NCBI RefSeq assembly: GCF_900313035.1
Contig: NZ_OMPS01000048.1
Coordinates: 227,630 to 291,629 of the forward strand
DNA: 64,000 nucleotides
Direction: 5' to 3'
From: Ruegeria sp. EL01
GTDB taxonomy: Bacteria > Pseudomonadota > Alphaproteobacteria > Rhodobacterales > Rhodobacteraceae
Position 1 is the stretch's first letter, and each line of letters begins with the position of its first letter. Both the position numbers and the translations under genes were made by a program. Under the pieces are notes generated by a model. The model was not told the DNA's origin. It saw only the letters and a list, made by a program, of their open reading frames with translations, and did no database searches. Below are positions 52,093 through 60,583 of the stretch, piece after piece.

Positions 52093-52863
52093 TCAGTGCT
52101 GCGATGCATATAGGGCGATTGCCGCTGCATTTGATACGTTCAGTGAGCCGAACCCGCCGGCTGCGTCAATTTTCACCAGTTGATCCACGGTTTCTTTGGT
52201 CTTTTGCCGCAAACCGGGCCCCTCTGCCCCCAAAACCAGTGCCACTGGACGATCCTGTCCGCCACTTAGCGCGCCTTCGATCGTATGTTCGGCCTCACCA
52301 TCCAGCCCAAGCACCAGAAATCCCATATTCTGAAGTTCGACAATCGCATCAGCCAGATTTCGCACCCGCAGATAGGGCTGACGTTCCAGCGCCCCGCTGG
52401 CTGTTTTGGCCAGCGCCCCGGTTTCTGGAGCAGAGTGGTGGCGCGTACCGATCACCGCGCTGGCCCCCAGCACCTCGGCCGAGCGAAGAATTGCACCCAC
52501 GTTGTGTGGATCGGTCACCCGATCCAGCAATATGACCCTCGGGTTCTCGCGACCGATGCAGTTTTCGGCCAGACCACCCCAATCCAATGGCTTCACCTCA
52601 AGCGCGGCGCCTTGATGGACAGATCCTGGATCAATTGGAGCGCTGAATTTACGAGGATCAACCATCTCAGCCTCAACGCCTGCAAACTCAATGGCTTCGG
52701 CCAGCTTGTCGCGCGCATTCCGGGTCACAACAAGGTGCAGTTTCTGGCGTTCCGGGTTCATCAAGGCATCGCGTACCGCGTGCAAACCAAACAGCCAGAC
52801 GGTCTCGGATGCAGCCGCTTTCCGGGCCTGCTCCTTTTCAACGACCCACTTGGGTTTTTTCAT
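52093..52863 (-). CDS. rlmB: RlmB, 23S rRNA (Gm2251) methyltransferase
   Basis: A 256-residue SPOUT (TrmH-type) methyltransferase for G2251 of 23S rRNA. N-terminal substrate-binding domain (LFGLHAVRDALMNPERQKL) then the knot domain: LLDRVTDPHNVGAILRSAEVLGASAVI, ALVLGAEGPGLRQKT and DAAGGFGSLNVSNAAAI. The ATG 52863 has TTGGAGG upstream; the TTG at 52878 is not needed. Confidence 0.93.
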   Translation of the reverse strand: MKKPKWVVEKEQARKAAASETVWLFGLHAVRDALMNPERQKLHLVVTRNARDKLAEAIEFAGVEAEMVDPRKFSAPIDPGSVHQGAALEVKPLDWGGLAENCIGRENPRVILLDRVTDPHNVGAILRSAEVLGASAVIGTRHHSAPETGALAKTASGALERQPYLRVRNLADAIVELQNMGFLVLGLDGEAEHTIEGALSGGQDRPVALVLGAEGPGLRQKTKETVDQLVKIDAAGGFGSLNVSNAAAIALYASQH

Positions 52864-52919
52864 TTCTTGGGCCTCCAAGCCGGGCGATAGGTTTCCTGCG
52901 TCAAAGCATAATTTTCCTG

Positions 52920-52948
52920 TTGACGCTTCTTTAGCGCGCTAGTAATCA
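52920..52948 (+). promoter_or_regulatory. tRNA-Tyr promoter
   Basis: TTGACG (52920-52925) and TAATCA (52943-52948) are spaced by 17 bp. The tRNA starts 31 bp after the -10, and a GTCAGG / CCTGAC hairpin lies in the leader (52958-52976). Confidence 0.65.
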
Positions 52949-52979
52949 CGCCTCCACGTCAGGTGCAACGCCTGACAGT

Positions 52980-53063
52980 GGGCGACAGGCCGCAAGGTGT
53001 GGCAGGGGACTGTAACTCCCTCGCGGAGACGCACGCCTGGTTCGATTCCAGGGTCGCCCACCA
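52980..53063 (+). tRNA. tRNA-Tyr (GTA)
   Basis: 84-nt class II tRNA with encoded CCA: acceptor GGGCGAC / GTCGCCC, D-stem GCC / GGC, anticodon loop CTGTAAC (anticodon GTA), a long variable arm with GCG/CGC, T-loop TTCGATT. Position 8 reads A instead of the almost universal U. Its 3' end borders the prophage. Confidence 0.93.
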
Positions 53064-53137
53064 TCACCCTAAGTATCTGATGCAAAGCGATAATTCCACT
53101 AGGAAATCTCTTGTTTCTTCAAGCTCGTGGCAACCCC

Positions 53138-53169
53138 TGGTACTCATGTGGTACTCACGTTGGTACTCA
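53138..53169. repeat. Three direct repeats TGGTACTCA
   Basis: The 9-mer TGGTACTCA occurs at 53138, 53149 and 53161, spaced 11-12 bp apart, between tRNA-Tyr and the first phage gene. Period near one helical turn suggests a protein-binding array such as recombinase arm sites or an operator. Confidence 0.6.
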
Positions 53170-53243
53170 TCACGAATAACCAGTTCATGACCCGTTCCAA
53201 AACCGCTAGCATAATCTGGCTAGGAAACAGTTGAGTGAGTGCT

Positions 53244-53927
53244 ATGTGCGGACGTTTTGCAGCCGGTGATATGACCCAGGCACAAATGCTGGAGATCATG
53301 CGCGGGTTCCTCGATGCGCCATTTCTCGCAGATGACGCAGCCCCGCACGTGACGGGCTATAACGTCAAGCCGACTAATCAAATCCAGATGGCAGCAATGA
53401 TCCATGATGAACCGGTGCTGACAACGGCGCGATGGTGGTTCGTCCCTCACTGGCACAAGAAGCCGGTTCCAGAGTGGAAGGCGACAACCTTCAACGCGAA
53501 AATCGAGACCGCACCGGAAAAGCCAACCTTTCGAACAGCATGGAAGTCCGGGCGCTGTGCTATTCCTGCCCTCGGCTATTACGAATGGACGGGAACCAAG
53601 GGGAACAAGCAACCGTGGTACATTACGGTGAAAACCAATCAGCCCTGTTTCTTCTTTGCCGGTCTTCATTCCTACATGGGTGACGGTCTGCGCACCTGCA
53701 CCATCCTGACCAGAGACGCCCTGCCTCAAATCAAAGACCTCCACGCACGAACCCCCGTGATCCTAACAAGTGATCAGGTCGAACCGTGGATAAAAGGAGA
53801 GATCGGTACAACCGAAGCCCAGAATGCCCTTGGTGCTGGCTGGGATGGTCAGTTTAAGTTTCACCCCGTCCGAAAGTTCGGGATGAAAGATAACGGCCCG
53901 GAGATGATAGAGGAATTTCACGAGTAA
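53244..53927 (+). CDS. SRAP (HMCES/YedK) domain protein
   Basis: A 227-residue protein of the SOS-response-associated peptidase family. The catalytic cysteine is residue 2 (MCGRF), which fixes the start at 53244 because the chain must begin exactly there. Asn40 (GYNVKPT), Asn84 (FNAKIETA), Glu114 (GYYEW) and His167 (DLHARTPVIL) correspond to active-site positions that cross-link abasic DNA sites. Its stop overlaps the next start (TAATG). A phage-borne copy would protect or process phage DNA. Confidence 0.9.
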   Translation: MCGRFAAGDMTQAQMLEIMRGFLDAPFLADDAAPHVTGYNVKPTNQIQMAAMIHDEPVLTTARWWFVPHWHKKPVPEWKATTFNAKIETAPEKPTFRTAWKSGRCAIPALGYYEWTGTKGNKQPWYITVKTNQPCFFFAGLHSYMGDGLRTCTILTRDALPQIKDLHARTPVILTSDQVEPWIKGEIGTTEAQNALGAGWDGQFKFHPVRKFGMKDNGPEMIEEFHE

Positions 53928-54265
53928 TGACGACACGCAGCAGATCACGAAAGAAGACGGCCGACGAAAACTATTTCCCCATTCGGATAAGGGTAAGGGT
54001 ACCAGAGGAAGGTTTGGGGCGTCGGTTAGACGAGATGACCTTGTGGCTTGATGAGAACGCAGGCCGAGGTCGCTGGGGTTGGAACGCTGACTGTGTGCTA
54101 TCTACCAAGTCGCGTGACGCCGCTTCGATCTATTTGATGGACCCGGGTTTGGTTGCCCCAATGATCCGGGCATTCGATCTTGAACTGGCTGTGGCTGATG
54201 CGGATCTATGCGGCCGGGGATCGTTCTACAATTTCCGCCCGGTCGAACACATCACGCCAGCTTAG
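53927..54265 (+). CDS. Hypothetical protein downstream of SRAP gene
   Basis: A 112-residue protein with a basic N-terminus (TTRSRSRKKT) and no recognised motif; soluble, with GRWGWNADC and a final FRPVEHITPA. It is translationally coupled to the SRAP gene by a TAATG overlap and likely belongs to the same prophage cargo unit. It converges with the spanin gene, with a 4-bp overlap at the stops. Confidence 0.6.
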   Translation: MTTRSRSRKKTADENYFPIRIRVRVPEEGLGRRLDEMTLWLDENAGRGRWGWNADCVLSTKSRDAASIYLMDPGLVAPMIRAFDLELAVADADLCGRGSFYNFRPVEHITPA

Positions 54266-54480
54266 CGAATCTCTCGGCCTGACAAGCTTTCTACTTTGTC
54301 GCCGCAGTCCAGAAGCTCGCGACGATCTTGCCTCCAAAGCCGCTCGATTTGCCGGTCGTTCAGCCACCCCCCAGGAATAAGTACCGGATCCGCGCATGGG
54401 TTGGTCTGCTTAACGAAGGGCGTTGAGCCGCCGCACCCGGTCAGGGCTAAGACACTGCTCAACAATAACAGGGTCCGCAT
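54262..54480 (-). CDS. Outer-membrane spanin lipoprotein (Rz1-like)
   Basis: A 72-residue lipoprotein: RTLLLLSSVLALTGCGG, lipobox LTGC, then a short polar tail with two more cysteines. The start at 54480 lies inside the Rz-like gene in another frame (71 bp overlap), the usual arrangement of Rz/Rz1 spanin pairs that fuse inner and outer membrane at lysis. Confidence 0.75.
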   Translation of the reverse strand: MRTLLLLSSVLALTGCGGSTPFVKQTNPCADPVLIPGGWLNDRQIERLWRQDRRELLDCGDKVESLSGREIR

Positions 54481-54694
54481 TTTCTTCTTCCTCCAACATT
54501 CGGGCGAGATCATCGCGTTCGTTGGCTACTCTGATCCTTGCCGCCTCCGACCTTTGCCCGGCCTCGATCTGTTCCAGCAGTTCCGCTTTGTGGTCATCCT
54601 CGGCCGCGCTGTACCCCATGCGATAGCCGAGCCCACCTGACCCAACGACAAGGGCCAGAACGCCAAGGATCACCCAAGGGTTCAAGCCGCCCAT
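54410..54694 (-). CDS. Inner-membrane spanin (Rz-like)
   Basis: 94 residues with an N-terminal transmembrane anchor (NPWVILGVLALVVGSGGLG, about 5-25) and a helical, charged periplasmic domain (AAEDDHKAELLEQIEAGQR...RDDLARMLEE) of coiled-coil type. Position after the endolysin (13-bp overlap) and overlap with the Rz1-like ORF identify it as the spanin partner. Confidence 0.72.
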   Translation of the reverse strand: MGGLNPWVILGVLALVVGSGGLGYRMGYSAAEDDHKAELLEQIEAGQRSEAARIRVANERDDLARMLEEEENADPVIVEQCLSPDRVRRLNALR

Positions 54695-55344
54695 GGCATT
54701 TCCATCTTCTCCTTCACCATCTCGCGGATGCGATCACCGACAACAATCGGATCGCCGGGTTTCTCCATGTCTGGCAGCCAGCAGATATCCCACTTAAAGC
54801 GCTGCCTGATTCCAAGCGTCGGCTGGATCTCGGCGTGGGTGAGAACGGAATAGCGACTAACCGGGATATCAAAGGCGCCGCAGTAGTACGCCATCCGTTC
54901 CGCCAAGGCTTCGACCTGCGCCCAAGTCATCGGGGCTGAACCCTTATTAAACGGCCGCTCTACCGCACCTGCCATACAGTCCACCGAAATCCCGATGGCT
55001 CCGGTGTTGGCGTTCAAGGTGTGTGAGGCCGCATGACCAACCCGATAGGTTGCCTGGGCTGTTGCGGGAAACTTGCCGCTGTGTACCCGGCCGTCGTGAT
55101 CGATCACTTCGTTGTAATGACGCAACTCCAAATCGATGATGCCTTTAGCGCCAGCAGTCCAATGACCATGAATACGATGCAGCCCCGAGGGGTGGAACAG
55201 ATCCGGCAGGCGTCGGCCGTCCCGGTCCTTGAGCGCGTCGTTGATGGCGCTGCGCGTCTGCGGCCCCATCATCCCATCAATTGGCCCCGGCATATGGCCC
55301 AGAGCGGCACATCTCGCTTGGATATCACGAATAGAAAACGTCAT
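54682..55344 (-). CDS. Phage endolysin (N-acetylmuramoyl-L-alanine amidase)
   Basis: A 220-residue lysin. N-terminal peptidoglycan-binding repeat (DIQARCAALGHMPGPIDGMMGPQT) and an Amidase_2 zinc domain: HGHWTAGAKG (His61), VDCMAGA, and the distal zinc/catalytic region LTHAEIQPTLGIRQRFKWDIC. It cleaves the peptide stem from glycan once released. Its start overlaps the stop of the upstream membrane protein by 4 bp. Confidence 0.88.
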   Translation of the reverse strand: MTFSIRDIQARCAALGHMPGPIDGMMGPQTRSAINDALKDRDGRRLPDLFHPSGLHRIHGHWTAGAKGIIDLELRHYNEVIDHDGRVHSGKFPATAQATYRVGHAASHTLNANTGAIGISVDCMAGAVERPFNKGSAPMTWAQVEALAERMAYYCGAFDIPVSRYSVLTHAEIQPTLGIRQRFKWDICWLPDMEKPGDPIVVGDRIREMVKEKMEMPWAA

Positions 55345-55571
55345 TTCTTTTCATCCTCCTGTGGAACACGGGCCGCTGCCCGAACGATCTGGATCAATAG
55401 CCTGCCAACTGCGGGCCCTTCGATACCCAGAGCCAAAAGGCCGGGTAGCGCATAGGCCCACCAGGGCGGCGCTTTTGCCATTAGGTTGAACACGTAGTCA
55501 GCGACGAACAGGGCGATGACGGAGGCAACGGCTATTACACGAAGCCATGAAACGTTCCGTTCATCAGCCAT
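55341..55571 (-). CDS. Putative holin (two-helix membrane protein)
   Basis: 76 residues with two hydrophobic segments (VIAVASVIALFVADYVFNLM, about 12-31, and WWAYALPGLLALGIEGPAVG, about 37-56) and a charged tail (RVPQEDEKK). Position directly before the amidase gene fits a holin. Start at 55571 overlaps the end of the preceding small ORF. Confidence 0.6.
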   Translation of the reverse strand: MADERNVSWLRVIAVASVIALFVADYVFNLMAKAPPWWAYALPGLLALGIEGPAVGRLLIQIVRAAARVPQEDEKK

Positions 55572-55728
55572 ATCCGAATGTCCTGATCAGGCCCCAGACC
55601 ACCAGGAACAGTAGAGCTCCTGCAAAACTTGTCGGAGACATCGACAGAACCATCACAAGGGGAACGGTGACATGGAACAGGTCGAGCCGATTGCGCCGAC
55701 TGCCTAAAAACCCCTTCATTGCTTGCAT
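55564..55728 (-). CDS. Small phage membrane protein, 54 residues
   Basis: An ORF of 54 codons, ATG at 55728 overlapping the upstream stop (TGATG) and ending in the start of the putative holin. It encodes a basic head (KGFLGSRRNRLD) and two hydrophobic stretches (LFHVTVPLVMVLSM; GALLFLVVWGLI). Tight stop/start coupling on both sides argues that it is real; it may be a second holin or antiholin. Confidence 0.6.
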   Translation of the reverse strand: MQAMKGFLGSRRNRLDLFHVTVPLVMVLSMSPTSFAGALLFLVVWGLIRTFGYG

Positions 55729-56075
55729 CAAGGCCAACGCTTATCCTCCTGAAAATCCGTTGGGATTGGGCTCATTCGCTTGATCTTGTCGGAGGCTTCA
55801 CGGATTGCGGTCACCGTAGACCAGATAACTTCACCAGCCTCCCAAGCTGCGAGTTCATCTTCGGTCCAATTCGAACGACCTTTGGCTGTGAGTTTGACCG
55901 CCTGAGCGAGTAGGTTTCGCTGCTTCCATTCGGGTGCGATTTCGAGGATGCGCCGCGCTGCTTCACGCTTAACATCAGACTCAACCGGTAGCGGTTGGTT
56001 GGCCCAGCCTTTTTCGACGTCTTCCTGCTGCTTTTTGTTGAGAGTGACTTGGATACCGTTGATCAGGGCTTTCAT
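55728..56075 (-). CDS. Phage protein after tail fibre
   Basis: A 115-residue protein of unknown function, polar and tryptophan-rich (GWANQPLPVESD, WKQRNLLAQAVKL, DELAAWEAGEVIWSTVTAIREASDKI). It starts 1 bp after the tail-fibre stop. The position and general look match tail-fibre assembly/chaperone-type proteins, but no specific motif was recognised. Confidence 0.55.
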   Translation of the reverse strand: MKALINGIQVTLNKKQQEDVEKGWANQPLPVESDVKREAARRILEIAPEWKQRNLLAQAVKLTAKGRSNWTEDELAAWEAGEVIWSTVTAIREASDKIKRMSPIPTDFQEDKRWP

Positions 56076-56076
56076 A

Positions 56077-57429
56077 TCAAATCTCCCAATCGATGCGCAT
56101 GTGAAGCTGGCTGATGTTGCCAGCGTTCGCCTTTATCCGGATCGCGTTGCATCCCAAAATGCTGGTATCTGTCAGCCTCCCGGCACCAAACAATGAATGG
56201 TTCTCCGTACCAGGTGGTGGAACCCCAGCCCGATGACCCTTAAAAGTTGGGCTGCCATTCAAAACGCGGAGACCCTGCACCAGTCCATCGCCAGACCCTC
56301 GGAATTCATGGTTACCACTGTTCAACTGACTGGTGGTTAGGGAAAAGCCATTGATGTTCACCCCAGCTGCAGCCGCCCCAGGGGCCGCTCCAAAATCATT
56401 TACGAAGTAACCCTGTACGGCTTCAAAAAAGGCACCCGATGCCCCCTCTGTACCAACCTGCAAAAGTAGGTAGGCACCATCGATTTCAGGCTTGTAGCCA
56501 TGGAAATTGTAACGGAAACCTCGGTTGCTAATGGGTACATCAAGGGCAAAAAACGCAGTGTTGCTGGTGATGTTGATTTCTTCCGAAGATCCCTTGCTCA
56601 AGACGAACGCGGTGAAGCGAACGCCGTCACAGAAGACACGCACCAGCTGACCCGGGAGCGTCTTAAACGTGGACTTGAAATTGATCTGTTCTGGGCCTGT
56701 GGTCGCGATTGTCGTGACGCCGAGGCTATCCGTAACATCAAACCAGAACCCGTTCCCCAGTGTCGCGGCCAGAGGGAGTGTCAGGGTCGGGATGTTTGAG
56801 CAATTCAAAAGTGCCTTTCGATCCTCAACCACTATCGCCCGAGAGATACTAACACTCTTAACCTGCGTGACCTGGACGGCCGCAGCGCTGGCGGCTGCTG
56901 CGGCCGCTGCTGCTGTGGCATCTGCGGCATTGCCTTCTGCCGCCAATATGTCCGCCACGGTTGGCCCGGCGATAAACCCTAACCCATCATTTGAGAAACT
57001 AAGCGCACGACCTGCACGATTGGCCGCATCGACTTCAAGCGGGCTTATTGCAGCGACGTTGGGAGAAACCCGCATCATTCCGGCTGCATCCCGCGCCTGC
57101 TCCTGCTGTACGGCAGTCAGAGCGTCAGCATCGTTTTGGAGGTTTTCAGAGAGCTTTGGCGAATTCCCTAAGTACTGATTTTCCCGCCTGGGTGAGCGAG
57201 TGCCGTAGATCTCGACATCGACGTCGGTTACCGCACTGTTCAAAACAACCTTGGCGTCGGTTGATCGTCCATTTGCGAAGGTTGCGGTGATCGATAAGAG
57301 AACGGTTTTGACACCATCGATAAAAACAGAGACGTCACCTGTAGAAAATATTGGGAACGTGACATCGAACTCAGTGGTCAATACGACCGGCTGATAAAGT
57401 TTGTATCTGTTCGACTGTGGAAGCGTCAT
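56077..57429 (-). CDS. Phage tail fibre protein
   Basis: A 450-residue adhesin-type protein. The N-terminus (RYKLYQPVVLTTEFDVTFPIF, then a beta-rich region) fits the T7-like gp17 virion-attachment domain; a polyalanine helix near 170-185 is followed by a variable beta-rich C-terminal region likely to bind the host receptor. It follows the internal virion protein genes and precedes the lysis genes, as in T7. Confidence 0.72.
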   Translation of the reverse strand: MTLPQSNRYKLYQPVVLTTEFDVTFPIFSTGDVSVFIDGVKTVLLSITATFANGRSTDAKVVLNSAVTDVDVEIYGTRSPRRENQYLGNSPKLSENLQNDADALTAVQQEQARDAAGMMRVSPNVAAISPLEVDAANRAGRALSFSNDGLGFIAGPTVADILAAEGNAADATAAAAAAAASAAAVQVTQVKSVSISRAIVVEDRKALLNCSNIPTLTLPLAATLGNGFWFDVTDSLGVTTIATTGPEQINFKSTFKTLPGQLVRVFCDGVRFTAFVLSKGSSEEINITSNTAFFALDVPISNRGFRYNFHGYKPEIDGAYLLLQVGTEGASGAFFEAVQGYFVNDFGAAPGAAAAGVNINGFSLTTSQLNSGNHEFRGSGDGLVQGLRVLNGSPTFKGHRAGVPPPGTENHSLFGAGRLTDTSILGCNAIRIKANAGNISQLHMRIDWEI

Positions 57430-57493
57430 ATGGGATCACCGCTGTTTTGCGATAAAATCCCCTTTCACTGCGGCTTCTCGCAATGCACAGCCC

Positions 57494-60400
57494 TTACTGA
57501 CGCGGCTTCGCCCCTGTCGCCGACACCGCCGCATCCTCGACTTTTCGAAACATAGGTAGCAACCACCAGATGTTGTTGCCAGGAATCGGCCGCATCAGTT
57601 TCCGCACATCCCGGTAGCTGGCTTTCCCCGATGAATATGCGTTGACGGCCTCGGCTGCACTAGCAACCATATCGACACTTGGCCCTGCAAGACCTTGAAC
57701 CGCCGATCTCGCCTGGAACCGCGACACAGGTTCGCCAGTGATCGATAACCGCCCACCAGATAGAGCTGATGCCGCGTTATAGGGTTCCATCAACCACCCC
57801 GCCAGACCAGACCGATCGAGGGCGTCTTCCCAGAACGCGTCACCTTCCTTGGGCTCGTAACCTCCAAGGTTGGCTTTGATGTTTGAGGCAAGGCCCGCCA
57901 AGAGGATTGCGCTGGTTACTTGGGCCAACACATCCGCATCCGCTCTTTGGATACCGGACAGCAAGATCCGGTGGTGCGCTGACATCGCAAAGCTTTTGAA
58001 TTGCAGGAAGAACTTCCCGAGTTCCGTCGAGAACGCCAGTGGTTTATCCTGACCGGGTGTGATCACCATCAGATCAAACTCACGGTTCATTGCACTGCGA
58101 AACGCACCAAACGCTTCGGCATCCGTCCAATCCTGACCACGTGGCAACCACATGGTCCCGCCCTTGTCGCCGAATTCGTCGATCTGTTTGGCGATACGTT
58201 CAGCCATGTGCGGCTCGATTCCGTTTTCGGCCAGCGTCCGAAGCTGCTTCTTGGTGGCTTTGCCCGCGCGAACAGCATCAGCCGCCTTGGACATCTTGGA
58301 CGCCACTGCCGCACCACCTACAGTTTTCCATCCGACATTCCACGGGATCATGCCAGTCGCTATGGAGAACTGACGCGCCCCCTGCCCCAGAACCCGCTCC
58401 ATTTTGGTTCCCGCACCATAGGGGTCAAACATCTCTGCCATCGACATAGCGCGGGAATTCAACCACCACTCAGCGGCTGCACCGATCTCGGCCATATCCT
58501 TCGCGGCAAGGCCAAGTTTCTTTGGGTTGGTCAACGCCGTTGCTGCGGTTCCAAATGCCCCTTCAATACCGCCGCGCCCGATGACGCCAGCTACATCAGG
58601 GATCGCCGACAACATCATGCCGCCCAGATAGCCCATGTACGAGACTGTCCGAAGCGCACGGTTCGCCTGTATCCACCCACTGCGCGGGTTATCAGGAACA
58701 CCGTATCTGTTACGCAAGCGGTCCCGCATCCCTTCGAGATCACGCAGGCGTTCGGCGCCTTCTTCCTGGACCTTAAGTTTCTGCTTCGCGGACTTCGCCG
58801 ATTTCATCTGCTTGGCGATTTCTTCGGTGATCTTCGTCCTCGCCTCGGTCATCTCCGCATCACCAAACCGACGGGTGATTTCGATATCCGGAACCATCTG
58901 GCGGAAGTATTGCGACATGATCGCTTCCGCGTTCGATTCCAGCCACGGCTCAAGGATCAGATCGTCAACATCCAGAACACGGGCACTTGTCGGTGACGAC
59001 AGTGTTGCCTCGTAGCTGTGTTGTCCTGGCTTAAGACCCAGCAATGAACGGACGGTGTCATTAACGGATTGTTCAATCTCTGCATCCGTGGCGTTCGCAT
59101 AGAATTCGTCCGCTGATTTCTGTTTATCCAAAGCGCGTTGCGTTGCTTTCGCGATATCTTTGGTTTCGGCGGATTGATCATCCAGTCTGGTTTGCAGCGC
59201 CTTCTCGGCTTCCGCTCGTTTCCTCTGGAACTCGGATCGAAGAACCACAGCGATATCATCGCCTGTTCCATCACCGAAGTGCCGGCGGATCCGTTCGGTA
59301 TTGTAGACCCGTGAGAAATAGGAATCGGCGTTTTTGACTTGTAGATCAGCATCGAAGATCCCGACCTTGGTAGCCTCATCCTTGATCTTGTCGAAGATCT
59401 CACGACGCAAAGCATCGGCGGCACTTTGGATCTGCGGGATCGGATGTTTATCACCGCGCCGCATCGCCTTGCCGACTTCATCCATAAACTCAGGCGCCGT
59501 CAGCTTCCGATCTTTCCCCATCAGGTTGTTGAACCGGGTGGTGACGGGTGCGGTCAATGTTCCAATTGTTCCGGCAGGGCCATCCTTGGCGTACTCCGAG
59601 AATGAACGAGACAGCACCGAAAGGGCGGATGCCAGTTCGTTGCGTTCACGATCAAGGATTCGGGCTTCAACCGATGGCCCTCCGATCCTGACGCTTTGTC
59701 CGGTATCATTGGCTGCGTATTGCAGCGGGGTCTCAACCAGATCCACCAGCGCCGACCGGACCTCTCGTAACGGGGATAACTGGGCGCGCAGAACCGGATC
59801 GCTGCGGACGACACCACGCAGGACGGGAACCCGGTTCACCATCTGGAAAATCTCTTCCCGGCGCAGTGTGAGATCGGCCCGGTTTTCAGCGGCACCAACA
59901 GAACGCAGCGCTTCATCGTATTCATGGGTCAGCGTGATCGCATCTTCGACGCGCTTGGAAGCCGCCTTGAATTGGTTGGCAGTCAGCTTCCCGGCCGCTG
60001 CCCCAAGCACACCACCGAGGACAAACGACCCACCAATGGCAAAAGCGCTTTCTGTGGCCGTGCGCGTCTCCTGTGTGCCTTGTAGGACGGTCTCATCCAG
60101 TGCCGCAGCAAATGCAGCTGATCCCGCCACTGTCAGCCCGGTGCGCGCGATAGAGACACCCTTCGCACCCTTGACCACTGCACCACCTGGGATAAGCGAG
60201 GATGGCGATAGTACAGCGGCCCCCATCTGTGAGAGGACACCAAGACCACCCGCCGCATCCAGCACCGCGCGATCATCCCGTTCCCGGTCGATCTGGGCTT
60301 TCATCGCGACAACATCTTCCTGATCACGGGCACCAGCAAATCGGCCGGCGTAATCCTCGTATTCGGTGCCCTGGACATCATCCCAGGGCCGATAGTCAGG

Positions 60401-60583
60401 ATCAAAGGGTTTCAGGGGATCGTAGTTGAAACTGGTAGCAGCGGAGACAACAGGGTTTTCCGTCCGAAAGGCTGCCCCAAGAACATCCCCGATCCCGGTT
60501 GGTGCTTCCTCAGTTGGGGTAACGCTCATCCCGTCGGGTAGCGCCAAGGGGCCGTAGAACTGCTCGGTATCTTTGAAGGGCAT
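57494..60583 (-). CDS. Large internal virion / DNA ejection protein
   Basis: A 1029-residue phage structural protein without a recognised enzyme motif. The first 200 residues have several alanine/glycine-rich hydrophobic helices (about 120-150, 165-180, 205-225) and further such segments occur near 660-700, in keeping with proteins that form a trans-envelope conduit. Its position between the transglycosylase-bearing protein and the tail fibre matches T7 gp16. Start directly follows the upstream stop (TGATG-type overlap at 60583). Confidence 0.65.
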   Translation of the reverse strand: MPFKDTEQFYGPLALPDGMSVTPTEEAPTGIGDVLGAAFRTENPVVSAATSFNYDPLKPFDPDYRPWDDVQGTEYEDYAGRFAGARDQEDVVAMKAQIDRERDDRAVLDAAGGLGVLSQMGAAVLSPSSLIPGGAVVKGAKGVSIARTGLTVAGSAAFAAALDETVLQGTQETRTATESAFAIGGSFVLGGVLGAAAGKLTANQFKAASKRVEDAITLTHEYDEALRSVGAAENRADLTLRREEIFQMVNRVPVLRGVVRSDPVLRAQLSPLREVRSALVDLVETPLQYAANDTGQSVRIGGPSVEARILDRERNELASALSVLSRSFSEYAKDGPAGTIGTLTAPVTTRFNNLMGKDRKLTAPEFMDEVGKAMRRGDKHPIPQIQSAADALRREIFDKIKDEATKVGIFDADLQVKNADSYFSRVYNTERIRRHFGDGTGDDIAVVLRSEFQRKRAEAEKALQTRLDDQSAETKDIAKATQRALDKQKSADEFYANATDAEIEQSVNDTVRSLLGLKPGQHSYEATLSSPTSARVLDVDDLILEPWLESNAEAIMSQYFRQMVPDIEITRRFGDAEMTEARTKITEEIAKQMKSAKSAKQKLKVQEEGAERLRDLEGMRDRLRNRYGVPDNPRSGWIQANRALRTVSYMGYLGGMMLSAIPDVAGVIGRGGIEGAFGTAATALTNPKKLGLAAKDMAEIGAAAEWWLNSRAMSMAEMFDPYGAGTKMERVLGQGARQFSIATGMIPWNVGWKTVGGAAVASKMSKAADAVRAGKATKKQLRTLAENGIEPHMAERIAKQIDEFGDKGGTMWLPRGQDWTDAEAFGAFRSAMNREFDLMVITPGQDKPLAFSTELGKFFLQFKSFAMSAHHRILLSGIQRADADVLAQVTSAILLAGLASNIKANLGGYEPKEGDAFWEDALDRSGLAGWLMEPYNAASALSGGRLSITGEPVSRFQARSAVQGLAGPSVDMVASAAEAVNAYSSGKASYRDVRKLMRPIPGNNIWWLLPMFRKVEDAAVSATGAKPRQ

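Noticed and set aside
53064..53243. Remnant of an integrase gene beside tRNA-Tyr
   Set aside because: No tyrosine- or serine-recombinase motif can be read in any frame of this short stretch.
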